DNA of 35,308 nucleotides from an uncultured Oscillibacter sp. (lineage in GTDB: Bacteria > Bacillota > Clostridia > Oscillospirales > Oscillospiraceae), in assembly GCA_910578935.1 (NCBI GenBank), contig CAJTSM010000025.1, positions 1 through 35,308 of the forward strand, given 5' to 3'. Under the pieces are notes generated by a model. It was given only the letters and a program-made list of their open reading frames with translations, made no database searches and had not been told where the DNA came from. This document shows, piece after piece, positions 14,084 to 22,410 of this stretch (its first letter is position 1; each line of letters begins with the position of its first letter). Both the position numbers and the translations under genes were made by a program.

Positions 14084-14821
14084 TCACTCCGCGGCAGCCA
14101 GCAGCTGCTTGGTATAGTCTTCCTTGGGGTGGTTGAAAATTTCCTCCACCGTCCCCTGCTCCACGATGCGGCCGCTTTTCATCACCAGCACCCGGTCGCA
14201 GAGCTGGTACACCACGTTCAAATCATGGGAGATGAACAGGTAGCTCAAATCCAGCTCCCGCCGGAGGGACCGCAGCAGGTCCAGAATCTGGGCCTGAATC
14301 GTCACATCCAGGGCGGATACCGGCTCGTCGGCGATCAGAAACCTGGGCCGCCGGATCAGCGCCGCGGCGATGCTGACTCGCTGGCGCTGGCCCCCGGAGA
14401 GCTCGCCGGGCTTCGCCCCCAGGCACTCCGCCGGCAGCTCCACCCGCTCCAGCATCTCCCGGACCCGGCGCTTCCGCTCCGCCTTGCCGTACTTCCCGTA
14501 GACCCGCAGGGGCTCCTCCAGGGTCCACTCCACGCTGTAGAAGGGGTTCAGGGAGCTGTAGGGGTCCTGAAAAATCATCTGGGGCCGCTTCGTGTAGTGG
14601 GTCACGGTGCCCCGGTCCGGCTTCACCATACCTAAGACGGTCTTCGCCAGGGTGGACTTTCCCGTCCCCGACTCACCCACCAGCCCCAATATCTCCCCGT
14701 GGCGCACGTGGAAGGTCACGTCGTGGAGCACCTCCTGGCGCTCCCGTTTCCCGAACAGCCCCGGGCCGTCGCTGTAGCCGCTGTACACGTGGTCCAGAGC
14801 CAGGACCAGCTCTTCGCTCAT
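14084..14821 (-). CDS. Oligopeptide/dipeptide ABC transporter ATPase (OppF/DppF-like)
   Basis: One of two ATPases driving the transporter. The 245-aa protein has Walker A GESGTGKST, the Q-loop in MIFQDPYSS, the ABC signature LSGGQRQRVSIAAALI, Walker B FLIADEPVSALD and the switch His in FISHDL. The frame stays open to 15439 but that extension is the shadow of the next gene; the true start ATG at 14821 overlaps the oppD-like stop by ATGA. It is shorter than many OppF proteins and lacks the C-terminal OppF extension, ending at TKQLLAAAE. Confidence 0.92.
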   Translation of the reverse strand: MSEELVLALDHVYSGYSDGPGLFGKRERQEVLHDVTFHVRHGEILGLVGESGTGKSTLAKTVLGMVKPDRGTVTHYTKRPQMIFQDPYSSLNPFYSVEWTLEEPLRVYGKYGKAERKRRVREMLERVELPAECLGAKPGELSGGQRQRVSIAAALIRRPRFLIADEPVSALDVTIQAQILDLLRSLRRELDLSYLFISHDLNVVYQLCDRVLVMKSGRIVEQGTVEEIFNHPKEDYTKQLLAAAE

Positions 14822-15609
14822 GCCTCTCCCTCCCTCCGCTTCCGGGTTGGAATGGCGGCGATCAGCCGCTGGGTATAGGGGTGCCTGGGATGGTGGAAGA
14901 CCTCCTGGGCCTCCCCCTCCTCCACCAGCAGCCCCCGCTGCATCACCGCCACATAGCCGCAGAGCTTCCGCACCACGTTCAGGTCGTGGGAGATGAAGAG
15001 CATGGACACGCCGGACTCCCGGTTCAGCTTTTTTAAGAGCTCCAGAATCTGGGCCTGGATGGTCACGTCCAGGGCCGTCGTCGGCTCGTCCAGCAGCAGC
15101 AGCTTGGGACTGGCAATCACCGCCGCCGCGATCATGGCCCGCTGGAGCATGCCCCCGGAGAGCTGATGGGGGTATTTCCCGTACACCGTCTCCGGCTCCG
15201 GCAGCTCCACCGCCGCCATGGCCTCCAGGGCCGCCCGGCGGCGCTCCTCCCGCTTCATGCCCGTGTGGACCCGGAGGACCTCTTCCACCTGGGGGCCGAT
15301 TTTCATCAGAGGGTCCAGGGCGCTCTGGGGCTCCTGGAACACCACTCCGATTTCTTTCCCTTGGATTTTCCGCAGAGTCTCCCGGTCCGCGTGGAGCAGC
15401 TCTTTCCCGTCCAGGAAAATATTCCCGGCGTATTCGCACTGCTTCCGGGGCAGCAGCCCCGCCACGCTCATGGCGGTGACGGTCTTCCCGGACCCGGACT
15501 CGCCCACCAGGCCCACAATCTCTCCCCGCCCAATGGAAAGGGACACACCGGCCACGGCCTCCCGGTCCCGATTGTGGAACTTCACATGAAGGTCCCGTAT
15601 GTCCAGCAT
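14818..15609 (-). CDS. Oligopeptide/dipeptide ABC transporter ATPase (OppD/DppD-like)
   Basis: The partner ATPase, 263 aa, with Walker A GESGSGKTV, FQEPQSALDPL (Q-loop), LSGGMLQRAMIAAAVI signature, Walker B LLLLDEPTTALD and FISHDL. The end HPYTQRLIAAIPTRKR is the start of the Opp/Dpp C-terminal extension but stops before the Cys cluster usual in longer members. The ATG at 15609 has GGGGG 7 nt upstream and overlaps the oppC-like stop (TGATG); the GTG at 15612 is less well spaced. All four transporter genes overlap or nearly overlap. Confidence 0.92.
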   Translation of the reverse strand: MLDIRDLHVKFHNRDREAVAGVSLSIGRGEIVGLVGESGSGKTVTAMSVAGLLPRKQCEYAGNIFLDGKELLHADRETLRKIQGKEIGVVFQEPQSALDPLMKIGPQVEEVLRVHTGMKREERRRAALEAMAAVELPEPETVYGKYPHQLSGGMLQRAMIAAAVIASPKLLLLDEPTTALDVTIQAQILELLKKLNRESGVSMLFISHDLNVVRKLCGYVAVMQRGLLVEEGEAQEVFHHPRHPYTQRLIAAIPTRKRREGEA

Positions 15610-16418
15610 CACAGCACCCCCTTGTCCCGCCGGCGCAGGCCCTCGCCGAGCAAGCCCACGCTGAACACCATCAGCACGATGACCAGGCCCGTCCCGGCGG
15701 CGTACCAGGGGGCGGCGAACAGCATCCCCTGGGCCTCGGAGAGCATATAGCCAAGAGACGCGTCCGGCGGCGTCACACCGATGCCCAAGAAGCTCATGGA
15801 CGCCTCCGCCAAGACCGCGTTGTTGAACCCGATCGTCAATGCGGGCAGCAGCACCGGCGCCGTGTTGGGCAGCATGTGGGCCGCCAGAATCCGGATGCTT
15901 CCCGCCCCCATCAGCCGGGCGCTTTGGATATAGTTCACGTCCCGCAATGAGGCGAAGGCTGTCCGGGTCACCCGGGCAAAACTGGGGATAAACACCAGCC
16001 CCAGGGCCAGAATCACGTTGATTTTTTTACCGGGCTCCAGGATTGAGATGACCACCAGGGCCAGCAGAATGCTGGGGAAGGCCGTCAACGCGTCGTTCAG
16101 GCGCATCAAAAGCTCGTCCACCGGCCCGCCGAAATAGCCGGTGAGCGCCCCCGTCAGACAGCCCCCCGCCGCACCGATGGCCAGGGTTGCCAGGGCGATG
16201 GAGGCCGTGGCCCCGGCCCCCTGAAGCACCCGGCTGAAAATATCCCGGCCGAAGTTGTCCGTTCCCATCCAGTGGGCCGGGGAGGGCGCGTCAAATTTGG
16301 GCCCCGCCGCCATGGCGTTGGGGTCGTAGGGCGTCCAGAAGAAGCCCAGAAGAACCAGGGCCGCCAGGGCGCAGGTCAGAATCAGTCCGGCGGTCAAAAA
16401 ACGGTTTTGTCTTCTCAT
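15609..16418 (-). CDS. Oligopeptide/dipeptide ABC transporter permease (OppC/DppC-like)
   Basis: Membrane-spanning subunit, 269 aa, about six helices. The N-terminus has one helix (LILTCALAALVLLGFFW) and the OppC_N-type WMGTDNFGRDIFSRVLQGA. The EAA coupling loop is in RLMGAGSIRILAAHMLPNTAPVL. It overlaps oppB by 4 nt on one side and abuts oppD on the other. Confidence 0.92.
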   Translation of the reverse strand: MRRQNRFLTAGLILTCALAALVLLGFFWTPYDPNAMAAGPKFDAPSPAHWMGTDNFGRDIFSRVLQGAGATASIALATLAIGAAGGCLTGALTGYFGGPVDELLMRLNDALTAFPSILLALVVISILEPGKKINVILALGLVFIPSFARVTRTAFASLRDVNYIQSARLMGAGSIRILAAHMLPNTAPVLLPALTIGFNNAVLAEASMSFLGIGVTPPDASLGYMLSEAQGMLFAAPWYAAGTGLVIVLMVFSVGLLGEGLRRRDKGVL

Positions 16419-17359
16419 GCCGCGCCTCCCAGCCGGAGCCTGGGGTCAATGCGCTGATTGATCAAATCCGCCGCCGTCCCCGCCAGCACCACCCAGAAGG
16501 CCAGAATCACCACAATGGCCTGGACCACCGGATAATCCCGGCCCCCAATGGAAGTCACCAGCATCTGACCCAGCCCGGGGATCACAAAGACTTGCTCCAC
16601 CACGATGCTCCCCGCCACAATCTCCGCCATGGTCTGGGCCAGGAAGGTGACCACCGGGGGCAGGGCGTTTTTCAGCACATGCCGCCGGAGGACCTGCCCC
16701 CGGTCATTCCCCCGGGAGATGGCGGTCCGCACATAGTCTTTCCCCAATTCCTCCTGCACCGTGCTGCGGAGCATCCGCACCGTCATGGCGATCCGGGGGA
16801 TGGAGAGGGCGATGGCGGCAAACAGCAAATAGACCGCCGCCCCGGCGAAGTCCTGCTTCGCATCGGGGAACTGCCCCGGTATGAACCACTTCAGTCCCAC
16901 GCCAAAGACCCAGGACAGCAGGATTCCGGTAAAAAAGGGCGGCACCGCCATGCCCAGTTGGTTCAGGGCCGTCCGGGCCCCCTCAAACCGCCGCCGCCCG
17001 GCGGACCAAATCCCCAGGGGAATGGAAACCGCCGTAATCAGCAGAAAACTCACCAGGCTCAGCCACAGGGTCAGCCTGATTTTCGGGGCCAAGATCTCCC
17101 GCACCGGCTGCTTATAGCTGGTGGAAACCCCCAGGTCCCCGGAGAAGAAACCCAGCAGCCACTCCCCATAGCGCACCGGCAGGGGCCTGTCCAGCCCCAG
17201 CTCCGCCCGGAGGGCCGCCAGCCGCTCCGGCGTGGCGGAGGTTCCCAGCATGGCGGTGGCGGTGTCGCCGGAAATAAGAGAAAAGGCCGCAAACGTCAGG
17301 AATGAGACGGTCAGCATCGTCGCCACCCCTGTCAAGACCCGCTTGAACAGATATTTCAT
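16415..17359 (-). CDS. Oligopeptide/dipeptide ABC transporter permease (OppB/DppB-like)
   Basis: Second permease, 314 aa, about six helices, starting MKYLFKRVLTGVATMLTVSFLTF, the usual DppB first helix, with RAELGLDRPLPVRYGEWL after it and the EAA loop in SRGNDRGQVLRRHVLKNAL. The frame is open to 17572, but the ATG at 17359 matches the family start and has GAAGGG at about 11 nt. A 91-bp gap holding a hairpin separates it from the binding-protein gene upstream, a usual place to reduce expression of membrane parts relative to the binding protein. Confidence 0.92.
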   Translation of the reverse strand: MKYLFKRVLTGVATMLTVSFLTFAAFSLISGDTATAMLGTSATPERLAALRAELGLDRPLPVRYGEWLLGFFSGDLGVSTSYKQPVREILAPKIRLTLWLSLVSFLLITAVSIPLGIWSAGRRRFEGARTALNQLGMAVPPFFTGILLSWVFGVGLKWFIPGQFPDAKQDFAGAAVYLLFAAIALSIPRIAMTVRMLRSTVQEELGKDYVRTAISRGNDRGQVLRRHVLKNALPPVVTFLAQTMAEIVAGSIVVEQVFVIPGLGQMLVTSIGGRDYPVVQAIVVILAFWVVLAGTAADLINQRIDPRLRLGGAA

Positions 17360-17384
17360 AAGGCAATATCCCTTCGGGAAAGCG

Positions 17385-17436
17385 GGGAGAGCGGCGCGTG
17401 AAGAACCATATCCGAATCTCCACACTCCGCTCTCCC
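17385..17436 (-). promoter_or_regulatory. Intercistronic hairpin between the binding protein and permease genes
   Basis: Perfect 10-bp arms GGGAGAGCGG and CCGCTCTCCC enclose 32 nt. No T-run follows. Likely an RNA stabiliser or partial attenuator setting a high ratio of binding protein to membrane subunits. Confidence 0.5.
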
Positions 17437-17450
17437 AAACTTTCCAGTTG

Positions 17451-19037
17451 TTACGCCGTATAGCGGATGCCGCTGAGGTCCAGCACGTAGATCGGATAGA
17501 ACCGCACGCCCGTAAGACCCTTGCGGACGGCCACCAGGTCGGCCAAGTCCTGAATGTACACGTTGGCGGCATTCTCCGTCAGGTTGGCCTCCGCCTGCTT
17601 ATAAGCCGCCGTCTGGGCGGCGTCGTCCGCCGCGGAGACGGCCTGCTGGAAGAAGGCGTCATACTCGGCGTTGTTATAATTGATAAAGTTATTGCCCGCC
17701 GTGGAGGTAAACCGCTCCAGCAGGGCCCGGGCCGTCATGGTGGAAGCGTCCACGCCCACCACGGTGGCCTGATACTGCCGCCCGGCGTACACGTCGGACA
17801 GCCAGGAGCCCCACTCCACCAGCTGGATCTCCGCCGTAACGCCCACTTCCTTCAGCTGCTCCACGATCACCTGGGCGGTGTCAATGTGGGGCTGGTAGTT
17901 GGAGGGGACCGTGATGGTCATGGAGAAGCCGCCGGGATAGCCCGCCTCCGCCAGAAGGGCCTTGGCCTTTTCCACGTCATGGGTATAATAGTTGGTCAGG
18001 GAATCGTCAAAGTACTTGCCGAAGGCGGGATACATGCTGGAGCCGATCAAGCTGCCGTAGCCGTCGAAGGCCAGGTCCAGAATCTGCTGGCGGTCCACGG
18101 CGTAGCACAGGGCCTGCCGGACCCGCACGTCGTCAAAGGGCTTTTCCGCGTGGTTCAGGTACATGGCCTGGACCAGGTTCATGGTGCCCTCTTCAATGTT
18201 GAAATCGTCCCCCAGCTGGGCCACCTGGGTGCTGGTCAGGTGGGCGAACAGGTCCACCGCCCCGCTTTGGAGGCTCATCAGAATGCTGTCGGCATTCTCG
18301 ATGATTTTATAGGTCACCTTATCAAGATACGCGCTCTCGCCCCAGTAGTCCTCAAAGCGCTCCAGGACGATAGAGTCCTGGGCGGCCCGGGAGACGAACC
18401 GGAAGGGCCCTGTTCCCACGGGGGCGGTGTCCTGCCCGTCGTAATTTGCGGGAAGGATTGCTGTGGTCAGATAGGACAAAAACTCGCTGTCGGGTTCCTG
18501 AAGGGTGATGGAAACCGTCCGGCCCCCCTCCGGGGCCTCAATATGCGTGATATTGGAAAAGGCCTCCACCTCAAGAATGCCGTCGCCGCCATTTATGCAG
18601 CGGGCCAGGGACTCGCCCACGTCCTCCCCTGTCACCGCTTCGCCGTTGTGGAACTTGATGCCGTCCCGGATGGTGAAGGTATAAGTCAATTGATCTTCTG
18701 AAATTTCGTACTTCTCCGCCACGGCGGGAATCAAATCCCCGTCGGGGGTGGGCTTCATCAGGCCCTCAAATACGTTGAACATGACCTCCTTGGTCCCTGC
18801 CGCCACCGCTTTGTGGGGGTCAAGGCTCTCGTCCAGGTCCTGGGCGATGCCGACGGTGATCTCGTTGGGGTGATCCGCCGCGCCCTGCGCGTCCGCCGGG
18901 GCCTGGGCCTCGGTGTTGGAGCCGTCTGTGGGCTTGCTTTCCGCCGTCGTGCCTGTGCTGCCGCCTCCGCAACCGCAGAGTGTGGCGCTCAGGAGACCCA
19001 GCGCAAGCAGAAGCGCCAAGAGCTTCCGTGTCTTCAT
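17451..19037 (-). CDS. Peptide-type ABC transporter substrate-binding lipoprotein (SBP family 5)
   Basis: Captures the substrate outside the cell. The 528-aa precursor begins MKTRKLLALLLALGLLSATLCGCGG: a basic n-region, hydrophobic core and lipobox LCGC with Cys23 as the lipidated residue, then a Ser/Thr/Gly-rich linker. The mature part shows the family 5 order: LDPHKAV, NVFEGLMK, YTFTIRDGIKFHNGEAVTGEDV and a late LDLSGI. Family 5 proteins bind peptides, nickel or sugars-like molecules; the ligand here is unknown. GAGGAG precedes the ATG. It is the first gene of the five-gene operon read from the promoter at 19305-19333. Confidence 0.93.
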   Translation of the reverse strand: MKTRKLLALLLALGLLSATLCGCGGGSTGTTAESKPTDGSNTEAQAPADAQGAADHPNEITVGIAQDLDESLDPHKAVAAGTKEVMFNVFEGLMKPTPDGDLIPAVAEKYEISEDQLTYTFTIRDGIKFHNGEAVTGEDVGESLARCINGGDGILEVEAFSNITHIEAPEGGRTVSITLQEPDSEFLSYLTTAILPANYDGQDTAPVGTGPFRFVSRAAQDSIVLERFEDYWGESAYLDKVTYKIIENADSILMSLQSGAVDLFAHLTSTQVAQLGDDFNIEEGTMNLVQAMYLNHAEKPFDDVRVRQALCYAVDRQQILDLAFDGYGSLIGSSMYPAFGKYFDDSLTNYYTHDVEKAKALLAEAGYPGGFSMTITVPSNYQPHIDTAQVIVEQLKEVGVTAEIQLVEWGSWLSDVYAGRQYQATVVGVDASTMTARALLERFTSTAGNNFINYNNAEYDAFFQQAVSAADDAAQTAAYKQAEANLTENAANVYIQDLADLVAVRKGLTGVRFYPIYVLDLSGIRYTA

Positions 19038-19111
19038 GGTATTCTCCTCGTATCACTGCCCGTAGTCCCGGGTCAGTGTTGAGCGGATGATGTTCCGCCC
19101 GGACAAAATAA

Positions 19112-19266
19112 GAACCTGTTTCCATAGCTGGGGAAGCCGGACGCGCAAGGATTTTTCCCCAGGCAAGGAGCTCGCGGCAATCCCGGCGGATTGCAGGGGA
19201 AAGCGACGAAGCTCTGGCGGGAAAAAGACCGCGCAGACGGCGTCCAACGGCTGTGAATGCAGGTTT
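19112..19266. mobile_element. MITE-like palindromic element, family A copy 2 (155 bp)
   Basis: Read on the minus strand it closely follows copy 1 at 3248-3407: both have ACCTG(T/C)ATTCACAGCCGTTG, then a CACCGTCTG/GCCGTCTG stretch and TTTTTCCC. The ends are GAACCTG and CAGGTT, and TAA flanks each side (19109-19111 and 19266-19268). It sits in the 5' leader of the ABC operon, between its promoter and the binding protein gene, and would be transcribed as a large hairpin. Confidence 0.75.
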
Positions 19267-19269
19267 AAA

Positions 19270-19294
19270 GGGCGGTCCGTGAACCGGACCGCCC
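19270..19294 (-). promoter_or_regulatory. Hairpin just after the ABC operon transcription start
   Basis: The perfect arms GGGCGGTCCG (19270-19279) and CGGACCGCCC (19285-19294), loop of 5 nt, lie directly downstream of the -10 on the minus strand and are followed by TTTAAA. A weak attenuator is possible. Confidence 0.4.
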
Positions 19295-19304
19295 ACAACG
19301 CCGT

Positions 19305-19333
19305 ATTGTACACGAAGCCGAAAAAGATTGCAA
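19305..19333 (-). promoter_or_regulatory. Sigma-A promoter for the peptide-type ABC operon
   Basis: Minus strand TTGCAA (19333-19328), 17-bp spacer, TACAAT (19310-19305). It lies about 270 bp from the binding protein start, leaving a long leader that contains the family A element. Confidence 0.75.
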
Positions 19334-19396
19334 TACTTTTCACAAATTTTCTCCCGTCCCCCGTCCCCCCATTCCCCCGCAGGGAGTAGGAGTTCC

Positions 19397-19522
19397 TCAA
19401 GGGGGAGCCCGCTCCCCCTTGAACCAGGGCCGGAATCAACAAAGCGGAATGAATGTCCGGCAAAGCCGGACGGCCGGATGAGCGTTGGCGGCTTTACCTC
19501 TTATTTACGGGCATCGCATGCC
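19397..19522. other. Noncoding gap with three palindromes
   Basis: Between the ABC promoter and the AI-2E-family gene no gene is credible. Palindromes seen: TCAAGGGGGAGC/GCTCCCCCTTGA (19397-19422), GTCCGGC/GCCGGAC (about 19453-19469) and GGGCAT/ATGCCC (19508-19522). The last can be extended by ATTTAC/GTAAAT and lies just after the minus-strand stop at 19545, so it may help end that transcript, though no T-run follows. Confidence 0.35.
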
Positions 19523-19544
19523 CTTTGGGTAAATGGAACGGAGT

Positions 19545-20744
19545 TTATTCCGGCCCCGGGCCGTGGGCCCCTCCGGCGGCGTAGTCCCCGGAATCCGGGG
19601 AGAGGCCCTTTTCCCGCAGGCGGGCCTCCACAAAGAAGTTAACCAGGCTGTTGAGGCAGGCGCACACCGGCACGCCGAAGAACATCCCCGCGATACCGAA
19701 GAAACCGCCCCCCACCAGAATGGCGATGATGACCCACAGACTGGAAAGTCCCGTGGTGTTTCCCAGAATCTTGGGCCCGATGACGTTGCCGTCCAGCTGC
19801 TGAAGGGCCAGGACAAAGACGACGAAGTAGAGCGCCTGCCTGGGGGAAACCAGGAGGATCAGGAAGGTGCTGGGGATGGCCCCCAGGAAGGGGCCGAAGA
19901 AGGGAATCACATTGGTCACGCCCACAAAAACGGACACCAGGGGCGTGTAAGGGAACTTCAAAATAGAGCAGCAGACAAAACACAGAATCCCGATGATAAT
20001 GGAATCCAGCAGTTTTCCCCGGACGAAACCGGAGAAGATGCCGTCCGCCCGCCGCACGCCCCGGAGAACCAGGCCCACCTGCTCCCGGGGAAAGAGGCTG
20101 TAGGCCAGCTTCCGCCCATAGGCGGCGCACCGTTCTTTGGTGGCCAGGAGGTACACGGAGGCAATGATCCCCACCAGCAGGTCCTTGGCAAAGTTTACCA
20201 GGCTCAGCACCCCGCCGGACACCGTCACCATCACCGCCTGAAGCTGGGGGAGAACGCCGCTGGTCAGCCACTTGTCCAGATCCTGGAAATAAGCGGCCAT
20301 CTGCTGGCTGACCCAATTTGCCACCGCGGGATTGGTTTCCAGCAGGTGAATGACCCAGCCGCTGATGGTCCGGTAATAGTTGTCGGCATTATCGATGAGC
20401 TGAAGCACGCTTTTATACAGCTCCGGCATCAGCACGGAGGCCAGGAGATAGAAGAAACATACAATCACCAGCCAGGCCAGTAAAATTCCCGCCGTCCGGA
20501 CCAGCATGGTCCGGGACCGCTTCCGCTCCCGTCCGGCGCGCAGGGGGAACAGGCTCCGCTCAAAAAAATTCACCATAGGGGCCAGCAGGTAGGCGATGAA
20601 CGCCCCGTAGAGAATGGGCTGTACCGTCTTCAGCAGCGCCAGCACCGTTTTTCCCCCAAAGAGCGTGTCGTAAAACAACATGACGGCGGCGGCGGTCAGA
20701 AACGCCGTTACGCCCATGCTGATGTAATGGTTCTTCCGTTCCAT
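19545..20744 (-). CDS. AI-2E family (PF01594-type) membrane transporter
   Basis: A 399-aa membrane protein with about eight hydrophobic segments, the permease-like pattern SGFVRGKLLDSIIIGILCF, GVTNVIPFFGPFLGAIPS and LALQQLDGNVIGPKILGN that marks this family. Despite the name, most members are not AI-2 exporters; some are Na+/H+ antiporters or have unknown substrates. The frame is open to 20798, but the ATG at 20744 has AGGAGG 8 nt upstream and gives the family-typical start. It is divergent from the lipid kinase gene. Confidence 0.88.
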   Translation of the reverse strand: MERKNHYISMGVTAFLTAAAVMLFYDTLFGGKTVLALLKTVQPILYGAFIAYLLAPMVNFFERSLFPLRAGRERKRSRTMLVRTAGILLAWLVIVCFFYLLASVLMPELYKSVLQLIDNADNYYRTISGWVIHLLETNPAVANWVSQQMAAYFQDLDKWLTSGVLPQLQAVMVTVSGGVLSLVNFAKDLLVGIIASVYLLATKERCAAYGRKLAYSLFPREQVGLVLRGVRRADGIFSGFVRGKLLDSIIIGILCFVCCSILKFPYTPLVSVFVGVTNVIPFFGPFLGAIPSTFLILLVSPRQALYFVVFVLALQQLDGNVIGPKILGNTTGLSSLWVIIAILVGGGFFGIAGMFFGVPVCACLNSLVNFFVEARLREKGLSPDSGDYAAGGAHGPGPE

Positions 20745-20859
20745 GTCCCGCGCCTCCTTTTCCTCCTTCATTCTACACGGGGCCCGGGGGAATTGCAATC
20801 CTCTTTTTCCCGCGCTATACGGCGCCCTGCCATTTTTAACAGTATTTTAATAACCGCCG

Positions 20860-20868
20860 TGCTATACT
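20860..20868 (+). promoter_or_regulatory. Extended -10 promoter for the lipid kinase gene
   Basis: TGCTATACT (20860-20868): TATACT with a TGn extension. No good -35 at 17 bp. It lies about 42 bp before the start codon. Confidence 0.5.
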
Positions 20869-20910
20869 GTATGTATCTCTCAACGACCCCTTAGGAGGTG
20901 GCATGTACCG

Positions 20911-21798
20911 ATGAAGCCCCGCAAGCTTTTGATGATTGTCAATCCCCGGGCCGGGAAAAACAAGTCCAAGGGCCCCCTGTTCGACGCTGCCGCCGCTTTC
21001 TCCCAGGCGGGCTATCTCCTCTCCATCCACATCACCTCCGCCCCAGGCGACGCCGCCGAAACCGCCGGCCGGGAGGGAGGACGGTATGACCTGGTTGTCG
21101 CCGTCGGAGGCGACGGAACGCTGAACGAAGTGGTTTCCGGTCTGGTCCGGCTCCGGAAGCCCCCCTTGCTTGGCTATCTGCCCCAGGGCAGCACCAATGA
21201 CTTTGCCGCCAGCCTCCAGATCTCCCCGGACCCGGCGGAGGCCGCCGCCGCCATCGCCCGGAACGTTCCCCGCCTTCTGGACGTGGGGTTCTGGAACGGG
21301 CGGAGCTTTCTGTACGTGGCCTCCTTCGGGGCCTTCACCCGGACCAGCTACTCCGCCCCTCAAAACGCCAAGAACGCCCTGGGCCACTTTGCCTACATTC
21401 TGGAGGGGATGAAAGATTTAAGCACTCTCCGGCCCTATCACGTCCGCCTTACCGCCGGCGGGGAGGTCCTGGACGGGGAATACCTCTTCGGCGCAATTTG
21501 CAACTCCACCTCCATCGGCGGGCTGATGAAACTGAACCCGGAACGGGTGGTGCTGGACGACGGCCTCTTTGAACTTCTTCTGGTCCCCAGCCCCAAGACG
21601 GCGGCGGACCTCCAGAGCCTGGTCCACGCCCTGCTGAACCAGCAGTACGACAGTCAAGGCCTGGTCTTCCGCCACGTCTCCTCCATCCATCTGGAGACGG
21701 AGGAGGACCTGCCTTGGTCCCTGGATGGGGAATACGCCCCCAGCGCCCCGGCGGTAGACATTGAAAACCGCCGCCAGGGGCTGACCATGCTGCTGTGA
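20911..21798 (+). CDS. Diacylglycerol kinase-family lipid kinase (YegS/DgkB-like)
   Basis: A 295-aa cytoplasmic enzyme that probably phosphorylates diacylglycerol or a related lipid. The kinase motifs are clear: IVNPRAGKNKSKG near the N-terminus, VVAVGGDGTLNEVVSGL (nucleotide-binding GGDGT) and LPQGSTNDFAASL, followed by the beta-sandwich half with LDDGLFELLLV and SLDGEYAP. The AGGAGG is 12 nt from this ATG but only 4 nt from an out-of-frame ATG at 20903 that reads Met-Tyr-Arg-stop, its TGA overlapping the real ATG. The Nudix gene follows with GTGA overlap, so the two form an operon. Confidence 0.9.
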   Translation: MKPRKLLMIVNPRAGKNKSKGPLFDAAAAFSQAGYLLSIHITSAPGDAAETAGREGGRYDLVVAVGGDGTLNEVVSGLVRLRKPPLLGYLPQGSTNDFAASLQISPDPAEAAAAIARNVPRLLDVGFWNGRSFLYVASFGAFTRTSYSAPQNAKNALGHFAYILEGMKDLSTLRPYHVRLTAGGEVLDGEYLFGAICNSTSIGGLMKLNPERVVLDDGLFELLLVPSPKTAADLQSLVHALLNQQYDSQGLVFRHVSSIHLETEEDLPWSLDGEYAPSAPAVDIENRRQGLTMLL

Positions 21799-22400
21799 CC
21801 GGGGAGCTGGCGCGGCTGGCCCGCCGCTTTCAAAGCCATGAACCCGGCCTCCTGGGGGCCTCCGGGAGCTATGCCGTCCTCTGCCCCCTGGTGGAGGGGA
21901 AGGACGGCCTCCGCCTCCTTTTTGAGGTCCGGGCCCCCCAGCTCCGCCAGGGAGGCGAAGTCTGCTTCCCCGGCGGGAAAATGGAGCCCGGGGAGGGCCC
22001 CGCGGACTGCGCCCTGCGGGAAACGGAGGAGGAGCTGGCGGTCCCCCGGCGGGAGGTGACTCTCCTGGGCGCGCCGGACTTTATCTGCAACCAGCGGGGC
22101 TTTCTTCTCCGGCCGGTGCTGGGGCTGGTGTCCCCCGCGGGGCTCGCCGCCCTGCGGCCCTCCCCGGCAGAGGTGGCGGAGGTCTTCACCGTCCCCCTGG
22201 CCTTCTTCCGGAAGACGGAACCGGACCTCCGGCGCTATGAGCTGATTCCCCAGGTGCCGGAGGACTTCCCCTACGGCCTCGTGGGCATTCCCCGGGATTA
22301 CCCCTGGGGCCGCGGGCAGGTGGAGGTCCCCATCTGGCGTTATAAGGGCCGCACCATCTGGGGAATGACGGCCCGGCTGGTCAGGGAGATTATCCGATAG
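21795..22400 (+). CDS. Nudix hydrolase, CoA pyrophosphatase type
   Basis: A 201-aa hydrolase of a nucleoside diphosphate linked to another moiety, most likely CoA. The Nudix box is GGKMEPGEGPADCALRETEE followed by ELAV (G-x5-E-x7-RE-x2-EE). It is preceded by RLLFEVRAPQLRQGGEVCFPGG, the NuCoA-type LRxHxGE(V/I)xFPGG motif with Gln instead of the usual His. The start is the GTG overlapping the lipid kinase stop; translation is likely coupled because only a distant AGGGG is available. Confidence 0.88.
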   Translation: MTGELARLARRFQSHEPGLLGASGSYAVLCPLVEGKDGLRLLFEVRAPQLRQGGEVCFPGGKMEPGEGPADCALRETEEELAVPRREVTLLGAPDFICNQRGFLLRPVLGLVSPAGLAALRPSPAEVAEVFTVPLAFFRKTEPDLRRYELIPQVPEDFPYGLVGIPRDYPWGRGQVEVPIWRYKGRTIWGMTARLVREIIR

Positions 22401-22410
22401 GCCGCCTCTG

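Noticed and set aside
14822..15439. Extension of the oppF-like frame upstream to give a 451-aa protein
   Set aside because: The added part is Pro/Gly/Arg-rich and runs out of frame through the oppD-like gene; ATG at 14821 gives the normal ABC start.
17232..18701. 489-aa plus-strand open frame opposite the binding protein gene
   Set aside because: Antisense shadow; the opposite strand encodes a complete SBP family 5 lipoprotein.
19545..20744. Linking the AI-2E-family protein to the LsrF operon as an AI-2 system
   Set aside because: The family name is misleading for most members, and the genes are more than 10 kb apart in separate transcripts.
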